Shown in pieces: positions 34,769 to 43,366 of a stretch of DNA of 52,284 nucleotides (position 1 is the first letter of the stretch; the number at the start of each line of letters is the position of its first letter). Source of the stretch: Aquidulcibacter sp. (GTDB taxonomy: Bacteria; Pseudomonadota; Alphaproteobacteria; Caulobacterales; Aquidulcibacteraceae); assembly GCA_027532555.1 (NCBI GenBank), contig JAPZTJ010000015.1, positions 1 to 52,284 of the forward strand, read 5' to 3'. The notes under the pieces are model-generated. The model did no database searches. It had not been told where the DNA came from and was given only the letters and a program-made list of their open reading frames with translations. The translations under genes and the position numbers were made by a program.

Positions 34769-36009
34769 ACGCCCAAACCCTAACCAATCCTGCCGCCTTT
34801 GATGTCGCTAAAGTGAGGGCGGAATTCCCGATCCTGACCCGAACAATCCATGGCAAGCCCTTGGTCTATCTTGATAGCGCGGCAAGTGCGCAAAAGCCTG
34901 AAAGCGTCATCTCGGCCATGGCCGACTTCCAGCGTACCTCTTACGCCAATGTCCATCGCGGCCTGCATACGCTGGCGAACGAAGCGACCCAAGCATTTGA
35001 AGATGCCCGCGCCAAAGTCGCGCGCTTTATCAATGCCGGTAGTGCGGATGAGATTGTCTTTACCAAGAGTGCAACCGAAGCCATCAATCTGGTGGCCGCT
35101 GGGATCAGTCAAAGCTTAAAGCCGGGCGATGAGATTGTGATCTCCGAAATGGAACATCACGCCAATATCGTGCCTTGGCACATGGCGGCCCAGCGTTCTG
35201 GTGCGGTCCTGAAATGGGCAGCGATCACGCCACAAGGCGCCCTGGATATGGATTCACTTGCAGCCCTGATCGGTCCGCGCACGAAAATGGTTGCGATCAG
35301 CCATATGTCCAATGTGTTGGGCAGCGTGCAGGATGTCGCAACAATCGTCGCGCTTGCCCATCAAGCCGGGGCGCAAGTTCTGATTGATGGCTGCCAGGGT
35401 GTTGTGCACCAAAGTGTCAATGTTCAAGCCATTGGTGCCGATTTCTACGCCTTCTCCGCGCATAAGATTTATGGGCCAACGGGCATCGGTGTGCTGCACG
35501 GCACGCCAGAGGCACTAGACCGATTGCCACCTTGGCAAGGCGGCGGTGAGATGATTGAGATCGTCTCGAAAGAGCTGATTACCTATAATGTGCCGCCATT
35601 CCGGTTTGAAGCGGGCACGCCTGCCATAACGGAAGCTGTGGGCTTAGGTGCTGCGGTCGATTGGATGATGGCGCAGGATCAAGCGGCAATGCATGCCCAT
35701 GAGCAAGCCTTGTTGGACCATGCGTTAGCATCCTTGCGCGGCATTAATGGCATCAGCCTTTATGGCACCGCGCCGGGCAAGGGTGGCATCATTGCCTTCA
35801 ATATCGATGGCGCGCACCCCCATGATGTCGCCCAAGTGTTGGACCGTTATGGTGTTGCCGTACGGGCGGGTCATCACTGTGCCCAACCCCTAATGAAGGT
35901 ACTCGGCGTTACCGCCACCGCACGGGCGAGTTTTGCTGCCTATACCAGTTTCGAAGATGTCGACGCCTTTGTTGAAGCGCTTGCTAAAGCGCGCGATTTT
36001 TTGCTGTAA
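34765..36009 (+). CDS. sufS: Cysteine desulfurase SufS
   Basis: The 414-residue class II cysteine desulfurase supplies sulfur to SufBCD. It has ANVHRGLHTLANEATQAFED, EMEHHANIVPW, the PLP Lys in YAFSAHKIYGPTGIGVL, the FEAGTPAITEA segment and the catalytic Cys in VRAGHHCAQPLM. The ATG at 34765 overlaps the sufD TGA; the frame before it is not used. No SufE gene is visible nearby; in SufT-containing operons the sulfur acceptor may be encoded elsewhere. Confidence 0.96.
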   Translation: MNAQTLTNPAAFDVAKVRAEFPILTRTIHGKPLVYLDSAASAQKPESVISAMADFQRTSYANVHRGLHTLANEATQAFEDARAKVARFINAGSADEIVFTKSATEAINLVAAGISQSLKPGDEIVISEMEHHANIVPWHMAAQRSGAVLKWAAITPQGALDMDSLAALIGPRTKMVAISHMSNVLGSVQDVATIVALAHQAGAQVLIDGCQGVVHQSVNVQAIGADFYAFSAHKIYGPTGIGVLHGTPEALDRLPPWQGGGEMIEIVSKELITYNVPPFRFEAGTPAITEAVGLGAAVDWMMAQDQAAMHAHEQALLDHALASLRGINGISLYGTAPGKGGIIAFNIDGAHPHDVAQVLDRYGVAVRAGHHCAQPLMKVLGVTATARASFAAYTSFEDVDAFVEALAKARDFLL

Positions 36010-36018
36010 GGTCACCCC

Positions 36019-36423
36019 ATGAGCGATGAAACCACAACCTCACGAGATATGCTGGACGTGTCCAGCCCACCCATCGTCCAGCCCGATCGGGAACCGTCCG
36101 ATTTGCCGCCTGAAGAGATCGCTCGCTTGACGGACGATCTGATCGACGCGTTCAAGACGGTCTATGACCCAGAAATTCCGGTTGATGTCTATGAATTGGG
36201 CTTGATCTACAAAGTTGATCTGAAGGCTGGCGGCCATGTGGATATCGACATGACTTTGACTGCTCCGGCTTGCCCTGTGGCCGGCGAACTCCCAATTATG
36301 GTAGAAGATGCTGCTAAGACGGTGAATGGGATCAATTCGGCCAAGGCGATTGTGACCTTTGATCCGCCTTGGACCCAAGCGCGCATGAGCGATGAAGCCC
36401 GTTTGGCTTTGAATATGTTATAG
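36019..36423 (+). CDS. sufT: SUF-associated MIP18/DUF59 protein (SufT)
   Basis: The 134-residue protein has the DUF59 core DPEIPVDVYELGLIYKVDL and MTLTAPACPVAGELP, with the conserved Cys in TAPACP. SufT-type proteins help insert or mature Fe-S clusters on target enzymes. The first about 40 residues are a poorly conserved, acidic extension. It begins 9 bp after sufS and its stop touches the sufA start region, so it is in the operon. Confidence 0.92.
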   Translation: MSDETTTSRDMLDVSSPPIVQPDREPSDLPPEEIARLTDDLIDAFKTVYDPEIPVDVYELGLIYKVDLKAGGHVDIDMTLTAPACPVAGELPIMVEDAAKTVNGINSAKAIVTFDPPWTQARMSDEARLALNML

Positions 36424-36822
36424 GTGGCCATGATGAATACGCCTGAGCTCGTCCCAACCCGCACCCGCCGCCCGCGCCCGCAAGTGGTTAGCCTGACCGA
36501 TGCCGCCGCTGAGCGTGTGCGCGATGTGATGGCCAAGTCTGAAAAGCCCTATCTGCGCGTCGGCATCAAAAATGGTGGCTGCGCGGGCATGGAATATGTG
36601 ATGGCCTATGCCGACGCCCCAGACCCCCTCGATGAAGTGGTAGAAGATAAGGGCGTGAAAATCTTGGTCGCATCTAACGCAATTTTGTTCTTGGTCGGCT
36701 CGGTCGTCGACGTGGAGAACACGAAGTTGCACTCAAAGTTCGTTTTCAAAAACCCCAATGAAACCGATGCCTGTGGCTGCGGTGAGAGCGTGACCATCGT
36801 ACCGGCCGCTGCTGAGGCCTGA
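36424..36822 (+). CDS. sufA: A-type Fe-S carrier (SufA/IscA/HesB)
   Basis: The 132-residue HesB-like protein carries the three conserved cysteines: Cys in GIKNGGCAGMEYVM and the C-terminal CGCGE (Asp-Ala-Cys-Gly-Cys-Gly). It passes assembled clusters to apoproteins. GTG 36424 follows the sufT stop directly; ATG 36430 or 36433 is an equally good start. The N-terminal about 25 residues are Pro/Arg-rich and variable. Confidence 0.92.
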   Translation: MAMMNTPELVPTRTRRPRPQVVSLTDAAAERVRDVMAKSEKPYLRVGIKNGGCAGMEYVMAYADAPDPLDEVVEDKGVKILVASNAILFLVGSVVDVENTKLHSKFVFKNPNETDACGCGESVTIVPAAAEA

Positions 36823-36824
36823 TT

Positions 36825-37181
36825 TTGGCGAAGAAGGCGAAAGCCAACCCCGAACTCGATGCCCTTATCGCCACCGCGCAGGACTTGTTTAGCGGCCTAG
36901 GCGATATTCGTGTGCGCAAGATGTTTGGGGGTGCCGGAGTCTATTATGACGGCCGCATGTTTGCTTTGCTTGCCGACAATGAGATTTATCTGAAAGCCGA
37001 CCGGATCAATGATCCGAAATTCAATGCCCACGACTGCCCGCCTTTTCATTATGACAAGGGGACGGGAGAGATCATGACCATGTCCTACCGGGCGATGCCA
37101 GAGACTGCCTTTGATGATGCTGACGAAGCCATAGCTTGGGCAAAATTGGGCATTGAGGCCGCTGCCCGCGCGCAAAAGTAG
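36825..37181 (+). CDS. TfoX/Sxy N-terminal-domain protein
   Basis: The 118-residue protein shows the TfoX_N pattern: IRVRKMFGGAGVYYDGRMFA, LLADNEIYLKAD, the MTMSYRAMPETAFDD segment and a helical end. TfoX/Sxy was named for competence control in gamma-proteobacteria. In alphaproteobacteria such single-domain proteins are of unknown function and often lie near suf genes. Start is TTG 36825, with GAGG upstream. It follows sufA by 2 bp and is in the same transcript, which may be chance or a link to Fe-S control. Confidence 0.85.
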   Translation: MAKKAKANPELDALIATAQDLFSGLGDIRVRKMFGGAGVYYDGRMFALLADNEIYLKADRINDPKFNAHDCPPFHYDKGTGEIMTMSYRAMPETAFDDADEAIAWAKLGIEAAARAQK

Positions 37182-37192
37182 AGGCCTGCGCC

Positions 37193-37936
37193 TTGGACCT
37201 ATCTGCCATCCACCGTATCGAACAGGCGACCGCAAAAGGCTGGCCCGCCGCGCGAATGGATAGGATTGATGGGTGGCACGTTTTCTCTGGCTTGGGTTTT
37301 GTCGGGCGTACCAATTCCTGCTGGCCGCTGACTTACGAAGGCAGTTCGGTTGAAGCCTCTATTGATCGGGTCGAGGCTCATTATCACGCTCTGGGCTTAG
37401 CCCCGCAATTTAAACTGGTGACCGTTGGAGCTGATCCATTAAATTTAAGCGATAGGCTAGCTCGGCGCGGCTATCGCGTCGTCAGTCAGGTGGCTGTGAT
37501 GACTCGTGAAGGGCCGATGGCCGCGCCCGAACATGTGGTGGATATTGAGCCAAAGGTTACGGCAGACTTCATCCAGATTGTTTCAGAAACAAGCCATTCT
37601 GGCGGCGATGGGCAAGAGCGTGTGGATATTCTGGGCAGGGTCCCAAACCCCTCTGCTTTTGGGATTATTCGGCAAAACGGGGTTTTGGCGGCGGCCGGGC
37701 TATGCACCTTTGCTGGCGATAGCGCGGGCATTGCTGCCATGCGCACACAAGCGGATTATCGTAATCGCGGTCTTGCCCGTTCGATCCTGCGCGCAATCAT
37801 GGGGCGCGCTTATGAGACTGGCTATCGGCTGTTCTGGTTGCAAGTTGAAACCAATAATGCGCCCGCGCTTCACCTTTACCAGAACGAAGGCTTTGCCACT
37901 GCCTATCAGTATCAGACCCTGCGTTTAGAGCGTTAA
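37193..37936 (+). CDS. GNAT-family N-acetyltransferase
   Basis: The 247-residue protein has an N-terminal half with weak GNAT similarity (WHVFSGLGFVGRTNSCWPLT) and a C-terminal GNAT core with the acetyl-CoA loop AMRTQADYRNRGLARSILRA and the end WLQVETNNAPALHLYQNEGF. The start is TTG at 37193 with GAGG eight bases upstream. It is 11 bp from the TfoX-like gene and ends the suf series. The substrate is unknown; small-molecule or protein acetylation are both possible. Confidence 0.85.
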   Translation: MDLSAIHRIEQATAKGWPAARMDRIDGWHVFSGLGFVGRTNSCWPLTYEGSSVEASIDRVEAHYHALGLAPQFKLVTVGADPLNLSDRLARRGYRVVSQVAVMTREGPMAAPEHVVDIEPKVTADFIQIVSETSHSGGDGQERVDILGRVPNPSAFGIIRQNGVLAAAGLCTFAGDSAGIAAMRTQADYRNRGLARSILRAIMGRAYETGYRLFWLQVETNNAPALHLYQNEGFATAYQYQTLRLER

Positions 37937-38053
37937 AGTCAAAGCGCGTTCTAATTTAACATGCACCACCTTGCGCTACCCCTTGCTACTCCTAACATAT
38001 GGGCGTCCTTTGGTGCGCGCATGTAGCGACACAAAGATTGTATGGAGGCTTAG

Positions 38054-38650
38054 ATGGCTTTGAACACACGTTTTGCGGCTTTGGCATTGGTTGGCGTTGC
38101 TGCAACATCGGTTTCAGGATGTGGCTATAACACCATTCCAACTCAGGAAGAGGCCGCAAAGGCTGCGTGGGCAGAAGTTCAGACCCAATATCAACGCCGC
38201 GCCGATCTGGTTCCAAATTTAGTTGCGACCGTCAAAGGCGCTGCCGAGCAAGAAAAGAGCGTGCTGACAGCTGTTACAGAGGCACGCGCTTCTGCCACTC
38301 AGCCAAAATTTGACGCTTCAACAATTACAGACCCTCAAAAATTCCAAGAGTTTCAAGCGGCTCAGGGACAATTGTCCGCTGCACTGGGACGCCTGATGAG
38401 CATTCAGGAAAATTACCCAGAGCTTCGCTCGTTGGAAGGCTTTACTGCCCTGCAGTCGCAACTTGAGGGCACAGAGAACCGCATCGCGATTGCGCGTCGT
38501 GACTATAATGCTGCCGTGCAAACCTATAACACCACACTTCGGACCTTCCCAAGCGTGGTTTGGGCCAAGACGGCGTTTTCGTCGTCGCAGCCCATGCAAT
38601 TGTTCCAAGCTACGGCGGGCTCTGAGAAACCGCCCGAAGTGAAGTTCTAA
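38054..38650 (+). CDS. lemA: LemA family lipoprotein
   Basis: The 198-residue product has a lipoprotein signal (ALALVGVAATSVSGC), then the LemA core: AAWAEVQTQYQRRADLVPNL, VATVKGAAEQEKSVLTAVTEAR, and RDYNAAVQTYNTTLRTFP with the helical coiled segments in between. The family has one N-terminal membrane or lipid anchor and a helical periplasmic part. Function is unclear. It is the first of a three-gene set with two TPM-domain proteins, an arrangement seen widely. Confidence 0.95.
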   Translation: MALNTRFAALALVGVAATSVSGCGYNTIPTQEEAAKAAWAEVQTQYQRRADLVPNLVATVKGAAEQEKSVLTAVTEARASATQPKFDASTITDPQKFQEFQAAQGQLSAALGRLMSIQENYPELRSLEGFTALQSQLEGTENRIAIARRDYNAAVQTYNTTLRTFPSVVWAKTAFSSSQPMQLFQATAGSEKPPEVKF

Positions 38651-38654
38651 GCGC

Positions 38655-39524
38655 GTGACCACCTCCGCCTTGCTGCGGCCTACAATTGGTGCTCTGCACC
38701 GGTTTGGGCTTGGCGTTCTGCTTGCACTCAGCTTGATGGTCGTTTGCTTGGCGGCGAACCCCGCTTGGGCGGCCGATCCTAAATTCCCGGTCCTAACAGG
38801 ACGGGTTGTAGATGATGCCAATATCATTCCCGAAGAGATGGAAGGCGAACTGATTGCGCAATTAGAAGCGTTAGAGGCTAAATCCTCAGACCAACTTGTT
38901 GTGGTGACAGTCCCCAGCCTGCAAGGGTTTGAGATTGAGGAATATGGCTACAAGCTTGGTCGGGCTTGGCAAATTGGGCAAGGCGAACGCCTCAACAATG
39001 GGGTGATCTTGTTGGTGGCCCCAACTGAGCGCAAAGTACGAATTGAAGTGGGCTATGGCCTAGAAGGTGTCCTGACGGACTATTTTTCTAGCCAAATCAT
39101 TCGCGAAACGATTGTGCCGGCCTTCAAAGCGGGTGACATGCCTGGTGGCATTTTTGCCGGTGCAGGGGCGATCGAGCAAATCTTGACGGCCGATCCCGTT
39201 GAGCTTCAGGCCAGGGCTGCGCGTGGTCTGAAGGCTGAAGCTATGGACAGCAATGGCGATCCGATTGCAGTGATCATTGTGATTGCCTTTGTGATTTTCT
39301 GGATTTGGCTGGCGATTGCTAATACGCAGCGTACGCGTTTCCGTCGTCATTCCCCATGGGGTAGTGGTCCAATCATCCTGCATGATTGGGATAATGATGA
39401 TGATCGCCGCGGTGGCGGGGGCTTTGGGGGCGGTGGTTTTGGTGGTGGCGGCTTCGGCGGCGGTGGCGGTTTTTCCGGCGGCGGTGGAAGCTTTGGTGGA
39501 GGCGGGGCGTCAGGCTCATGGTAA
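38655..39524 (+). CDS. TPM-domain protein with glycine-rich C-terminus
   Basis: The 289-residue product has a signal peptide/helix (LLALSLMVVCLAANPAWA). The TPM domain follows (TGRVVDDANIIPEEMEGEL through GYGLEGVLTDYFSSQIIRE), then one membrane helix (VIIVIAFVIFWIWLAIA). A long run of Gly-Gly-Gly-Phe repeats from about residue 250 ends GGGGASGSW. The start is GTG 38655, 4 bp after the lemA stop. Related domains include phosphatases and membrane-complex factors. The glycine tail and topology suggest a surface or membrane-associated function, not known in detail. It overlaps the next gene by 7 bp. Confidence 0.9.
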   Translation: MTTSALLRPTIGALHRFGLGVLLALSLMVVCLAANPAWAADPKFPVLTGRVVDDANIIPEEMEGELIAQLEALEAKSSDQLVVVTVPSLQGFEIEEYGYKLGRAWQIGQGERLNNGVILLVAPTERKVRIEVGYGLEGVLTDYFSSQIIRETIVPAFKAGDMPGGIFAGAGAIEQILTADPVELQARAARGLKAEAMDSNGDPIAVIIVIAFVIFWIWLAIANTQRTRFRRHSPWGSGPIILHDWDNDDDRRGGGGFGGGGFGGGGFGGGGGFSGGGGSFGGGGASGSW

Positions 39525-40237
39525 AACACGCGCACTTACACTTATCAGCCGAGGATAAGGCGGCAGTCGCGCAAGCGATTGAGACTGCCGAGACAAAAAC
39601 TTCTGGCGAGATCTTTGTCGTGGTCTCTGGGCGCACGGCGGATTATCGGTGGATCATGCTGTTTTATGGAGCTTTGGTTGCCATACTGGTGCCCTTGGTC
39701 TTGATGGCTTTCGGCCTGAACCCCTTGGCGATTGGTAGTGCCTTTACGCACTGGCAGGCAGGGGGATGGAATATCGGGCTTGGCGCGACCCCAGCTGATG
39801 AGTCTGCAACCGGCATGGTCTTCCTGCTGGCGCTACAAGCAATCCTGTTTATGCTGGTTTCGGCCCTAGATCTTCGGCCGGGTTTTGCTGCCAAACTCAC
39901 CCCTGCATGGATCAAGCGACAACAGGTTCACCGTGCGGCGCGCGATCAGTTTCTGGGACACGGCCTCAATCAAACCACAGGCAAAACGGGGGTTCTCATT
40001 TTTGTAAGCTTGGCAGAGCATCAGGCTGAGATCATTGCCGACACAGGCATTTATACTAAAGTATCGCGTGATGTTTGGCGCGACGTGATCGGTAAACTGG
40101 TCACCGCAGCGCGCGATCAAGCCTTAGCTCGCGGGCTCATCGCTGCCATTAACGACAGTGCAACAATTCTGGCCGAACACTTTCCGCGTCAAGCGGGTGA
40201 TGTTGACGAGCTGCCCAACAAAGTCATCATCATTTGA
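39518..40237 (+). CDS. Second TPM-domain membrane protein
   Basis: The 239-residue protein starts with part of a TPM fold (HLSAEDKAAVAQAIETAETK, then SGEIFVVVSGR) and is interrupted by two hydrophobic stretches (IMLFYGALVAILVPLVLMAF and TGMVFLLALQAILFMLVSAL). It then continues with TGKTGVLIFVSLAEHQAEII and ADTGIYTKVSRDVW. Members of this kind form the third gene of the lemA-TPM-TPM set. The ATG lies inside the end of the preceding gene (39518). The role is unknown. Confidence 0.85.
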   Translation: MVKHAHLHLSAEDKAAVAQAIETAETKTSGEIFVVVSGRTADYRWIMLFYGALVAILVPLVLMAFGLNPLAIGSAFTHWQAGGWNIGLGATPADESATGMVFLLALQAILFMLVSALDLRPGFAAKLTPAWIKRQQVHRAARDQFLGHGLNQTTGKTGVLIFVSLAEHQAEIIADTGIYTKVSRDVWRDVIGKLVTAARDQALARGLIAAINDSATILAEHFPRQAGDVDELPNKVIII

Positions 40238-40248
40238 GACGAAATTGC

Positions 40249-40860
40249 CTAAGCTTTGTCTACTAAAGCTTTGAGGTAAATCGAGTTTTTAGGGGCGGCG
40301 AACAAGCGTTGAACCATAGGCTCAAAAGCTTCTAACGGCATGGTCTCATAGGCTGGATCAAAGGCGTTTTGGTCATGCCGGTGGCAGAAACGCGCCGTAT
40401 GCTCAAAATGGGGATGATTGCGATAGGCTTCGCGCATATCCCGGTCGAGCCCAAGATGATGGAAGAAATAATAGCCTTGGAAGATGCCATGGTTGGCGAC
40501 CATCCAATGATTGGCCTCGCTCACAAACGGTTTCAGAATGGCTGCGGCGATATCAGGGTGGTTATAGCTGCCCAAGGTGTCGCCAATATCGTGCAGAAGC
40601 GCACACACGACATATTCCTCGTCCATCCCATCACGGTGGGCCAAGGTGGCCGATTGTAGCGAATGGGTCAGCCGATCAATCGGGAAGCCACCATAATCAC
40701 CATCCAGCAGGCGCAGATGCGCCAAAACCCGGTCCGCCAAGCCTTTGTTGAAGGCTTTTGAATGACCTGCAATGATGGCCCAATCTTCTTGGGTGCCTTC
40801 CATCATGGACTTGAACTGCGCTTGGTCTGAATGAAGATCAGAATGATGGCCGTCTGCCAT
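40249..40860 (-). CDS. HD-domain protein
   Basis: The 203-residue product has an HD-type metal phosphohydrolase core: LTHSLQSATLAHRDG, then YVVCALLHDIGDTLGSYNHP with the His-Asp pair, and later HWMVANHGIFQGYYFFHHLG and HTARFCHRHDQ. This pattern resembles small HD proteins acting on phosphonates or phosphorylated metabolites (such as the PhnZ-like/MIOX-like group), but the substrate cannot be assigned. It follows the DMT transporter on the minus strand with a 62-bp gap. Confidence 0.8.
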   Translation of the reverse strand: MADGHHSDLHSDQAQFKSMMEGTQEDWAIIAGHSKAFNKGLADRVLAHLRLLDGDYGGFPIDRLTHSLQSATLAHRDGMDEEYVVCALLHDIGDTLGSYNHPDIAAAILKPFVSEANHWMVANHGIFQGYYFFHHLGLDRDMREAYRNHPHFEHTARFCHRHDQNAFDPAYETMPLEAFEPMVQRLFAAPKNSIYLKALVDKA

Positions 40861-40922
40861 GTTGGTGTCTCCCTTTATGTTTCGGGTAGGTTCACCTTCT
40901 TTTGGGATTTAGGCAAGGGGGA

Positions 40923-41822
40923 TTAGCCTGCCCGTCTTGCGAGCCAAACACCTGCCAGCACCAAAGCCCCGCCCATCATCTGAATGGGGGTGAGGCTTTC
41001 ATGCAACCATGCCCAGCCTAGGAAGCCAACCAATACAGGTTGCAGCAGGATCAAGACCGAAGCGATATGGGTTGGCACCATGCCAAAGCCGACAGCTAAA
41101 AGGCCTTGCCCAGCCACTTGCGCGAGGACTCCTAAGACCAGAAGTGGCCACCATTGCTCAATAAAGGACTGGCCCGTCGCGGGCGGCAATAATGGCTCAC
41201 CGGACACGATAGTCACCACCAAGCAGAACAGCATGGCAAAGCCCGATGAGAAGAACATGATTGTACCAGCACCCCATTGGCTGCGCATCCGGGCGATGGT
41301 GATTAAGTAGAGTCCGTACCAGATTGAAGTTAGGGCGGATAATCCATCGCCGGCCAATCGTTCTGGATTGGTCGCAGGCGCACCGCCAGACAGCAAGAGC
41401 GAGCCGACTAGCGCGATCACAACGGCAATCCAATAAGCCTTGGTCGGCAAGGCCCGTGTCGTCAACCAAGTCACGGCAACCACAACAATTGGGGTTAGGT
41501 TCGACAAGAAGGTGGCATTGGCCGCGCTGGTCCTAACAATGCCGGCATGCCAAGTGGCCAAGTCGCCCGCAAACAAAAGCCCGGCAAGTGCTAACAGTCC
41601 GATCGGCAAAGCCGTGCGCTTGCCGTCATTCTCCTGTGGTTCGGCCTCCAAATAGGCCCAAAGCGCCAACAACGGTAGCGCGAAGGTGAGCCGCCAAAAC
41701 GCGCTGGCTTGCGGACCTAAGGGTGATAACTTTACCATGATAGGGGCAAGCGCAATGCAAGAAGCCCCTGCCGCCAGCGCTATAGTCCCCAAGAATAGTT
41801 TTTGTGCATCGGTTTGGGCCAC
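40923..41822 (-). CDS. DMT/EamA-family transporter
   Basis: The 299-residue integral membrane protein has ten predicted helices in two EamA repeats, beginning LFLGTIALAAGASCIALAPI and ending MMGGALVLAGVWLARRAG. EamA proteins export metabolites or amino acids. I start at GTG 41822, preceded by AGGA. The frame to 41933 overlaps gluQ and looks non-coding. It follows gluQ by 10 bp, so the genes share a transcript with the HD-domain gene downstream. Confidence 0.85.
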   Translation of the reverse strand: MAQTDAQKLFLGTIALAAGASCIALAPIMVKLSPLGPQASAFWRLTFALPLLALWAYLEAEPQENDGKRTALPIGLLALAGLLFAGDLATWHAGIVRTSAANATFLSNLTPIVVVAVTWLTTRALPTKAYWIAVVIALVGSLLLSGGAPATNPERLAGDGLSALTSIWYGLYLITIARMRSQWGAGTIMFFSSGFAMLFCLVVTIVSGEPLLPPATGQSFIEQWWPLLVLGVLAQVAGQGLLAVGFGMVPTHIASVLILLQPVLVGFLGWAWLHESLTPIQMMGGALVLAGVWLARRAG

Positions 41823-41832
41823 GCGTGGGTTC

Positions 41833-42657
41833 CTAAAGGCCAAGGCTTGTTCGAATCTCAGCTGGGCTTGTGCCGCGTTCACGCAGGCTGCGCAATGTGA
41901 CGGACTGATTACGTTTGGCAAAGCGCTTGCCATCGGCGTCGAGGATCAAGCGATGGTGGCGATAAATGGGCGTTGGCAGGCCGAGAAGTTGTTGCAGGAC
42001 AACATGGATATGAGCTGCCTCGGCCAAATCTTCCCCTCGAATAACATGTGTAATGCCTTGGCTGGCATCATCCAGCACGCTGGCGAGATGATAGCTCGAC
42101 GGAAACTCTTTCCGCGCCAATACGATATCACCCAATTGCGCAGGATTAGCTTTGACCCAAGTCCCATTAGCTTCAAAGCCTAGTTTGTCCCAATCCTCGC
42201 CGAGCAAATCCTGACTGCGTTGCAAGGATAATCGCCACGCAAATGGCTTTCCAGAAGCCAAAAAGGTGGCTTCGTCCTGCGGCGGCAATGGGGCAACAGA
42301 TTCCGGCCCCGAAAAACTATGTGGGGCAGCGGCAATGCCATCCATCAGCTCTTTGCGCGTTTTAAAACAGCGATAGAGGACACCCAAATCCTTCAGTCGT
42401 TCAAGCGCGGCCTCATAATCGGCCATGTGATCGCTTTGTCGACGAACGGGCACTTCCCACGCGAGGCCGAGCCAAGCTAGGTCTTCATAAATGGCTTCCT
42501 CAAACTCGGGTCGACACCGCGTCAGATCGGTATCCTCGATCCGCAGAATGAACCACCCAGCCACCGCTTGTGCGGCCTCAAAGGCTGTCCAAGCTGAGAA
42601 GGCATGGCCAACATGCAGATAGCCAGTGGGTGAGGGGGCAAAACGGGTGGCGAACAT
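41833..42657 (-). CDS. gluQ: Glutamyl-Q tRNA(Asp) synthetase
   Basis: The 274-residue product is a glutamyl-tRNA synthetase catalytic domain without the anticodon-binding domain. It has ATRFAPSPTGYLHVGHAFSA, IYRHHRLILDADGKRFAKRN and a KRFAKRN-type signature in place of KMSKS. GluQ-RS attaches glutamate to queuosine in tRNA-Asp. I start at ATG 42657 (MFATRFAP); a longer frame to 42717 meets the divergent carboxylesterase start. It is shorter than gltX (24733-26172) and lacks its C-terminal half, as expected. Confidence 0.9.
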   Translation of the reverse strand: MFATRFAPSPTGYLHVGHAFSAWTAFEAAQAVAGWFILRIEDTDLTRCRPEFEEAIYEDLAWLGLAWEVPVRRQSDHMADYEAALERLKDLGVLYRCFKTRKELMDGIAAAPHSFSGPESVAPLPPQDEATFLASGKPFAWRLSLQRSQDLLGEDWDKLGFEANGTWVKANPAQLGDIVLARKEFPSSYHLASVLDDASQGITHVIRGEDLAEAAHIHVVLQQLLGLPTPIYRHHRLILDADGKRFAKRNQSVTLRSLRERGTSPAEIRTSLGL

Positions 42658-42715
42658 GTCTGCTCTATGCCGTGGGGCGACTGTCTTTGGCAATTGGCTT
42701 TTGCTAACATAGGCC

Positions 42716-43366
42716 ATGGCAGAAAAAATCCTTACCGGCCCGCGTCGCGCTCCAGCATCAGGTCAAAGCCCAAAGGGTCTCATTGTGACCCTTCACGGCT
42801 ATGGCTCAAATGGGGAGGATCTGATTTCGCTTGCGCCTTATTGGGATCGGCTTTTGCCGGATGTGCAATTCAGCTCGCCCAACGCCCCCGCATACGTGCC
42901 GGGCTTTGGTGAGATGTATCAGTGGTTTGCGATTGAGAGTATGGATCCAATCCATCTGGCCAAGGGCGCGCGCGAAGCAGCACCGGTGCTGGAGGCTTTT
43001 CTTGAAGCCGAAATGGCGCGATTTGGTGTCACCAAAGCGCAGACAGCCTTGGTAGGCTTTAGCCAAGGGACGATGATGGCGCTGCAAGTGGGGCTGGCTT
43101 CACAGGAGCCCTATGCAGGCATATTGGGCTTTTCAGGTGCGTTGGTGGGCAGTCCCGACGTCGCGTCTAAGCCCCTAGTTCTGTTGGTGCATGGAGATCA
43201 AGATGATGTGGTCCCGTTAGCGGCTAGCCAAATGGCACAGCAATTCTTGAGCGCGGCTGGGCTGGATGCACACCTCCACATTTCGCCACGGGCGGCGCAC
43301 ACGATTGCGATGGACGGTCTACAGCTGGGCGGCGCGTTTCTGGCCCGGGTACTTAACGGGGCTTAG
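42716..43366 (+). CDS. Phospholipase/carboxylesterase family hydrolase
   Basis: The 216-residue protein is of the bacterial carboxylesterase/acyl-protein thioesterase type: GLIVTLHGYGSNGEDLISLA, the nucleophile elbow LVGFSQGTMMAL, Asp in LLVHGDQDDVVP and His in SPRAAHTIAMDG. The catalytic triad Ser-Asp-His is complete. It cleaves short esters. It converges with the Pr6Pr gene, the two 3' ends overlapping by 14 bp. Confidence 0.93.
   Translation: MAEKILTGPRRAPASGQSPKGLIVTLHGYGSNGEDLISLAPYWDRLLPDVQFSSPNAPAYVPGFGEMYQWFAIESMDPIHLAKGAREAAPVLEAFLEAEMARFGVTKAQTALVGFSQGTMMALQVGLASQEPYAGILGFSGALVGSPDVASKPLVLLVHGDQDDVVPLAASQMAQQFLSAAGLDAHLHISPRAAHTIAMDGLQLGGAFLARVLNGA

Noticed and set aside
39408-39516. 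A tandem GGC/GGT-rich DNA repeat
   Set aside because: It encodes the Gly-rich tail of the TPM-domain protein, so it is explained by coding sequence.
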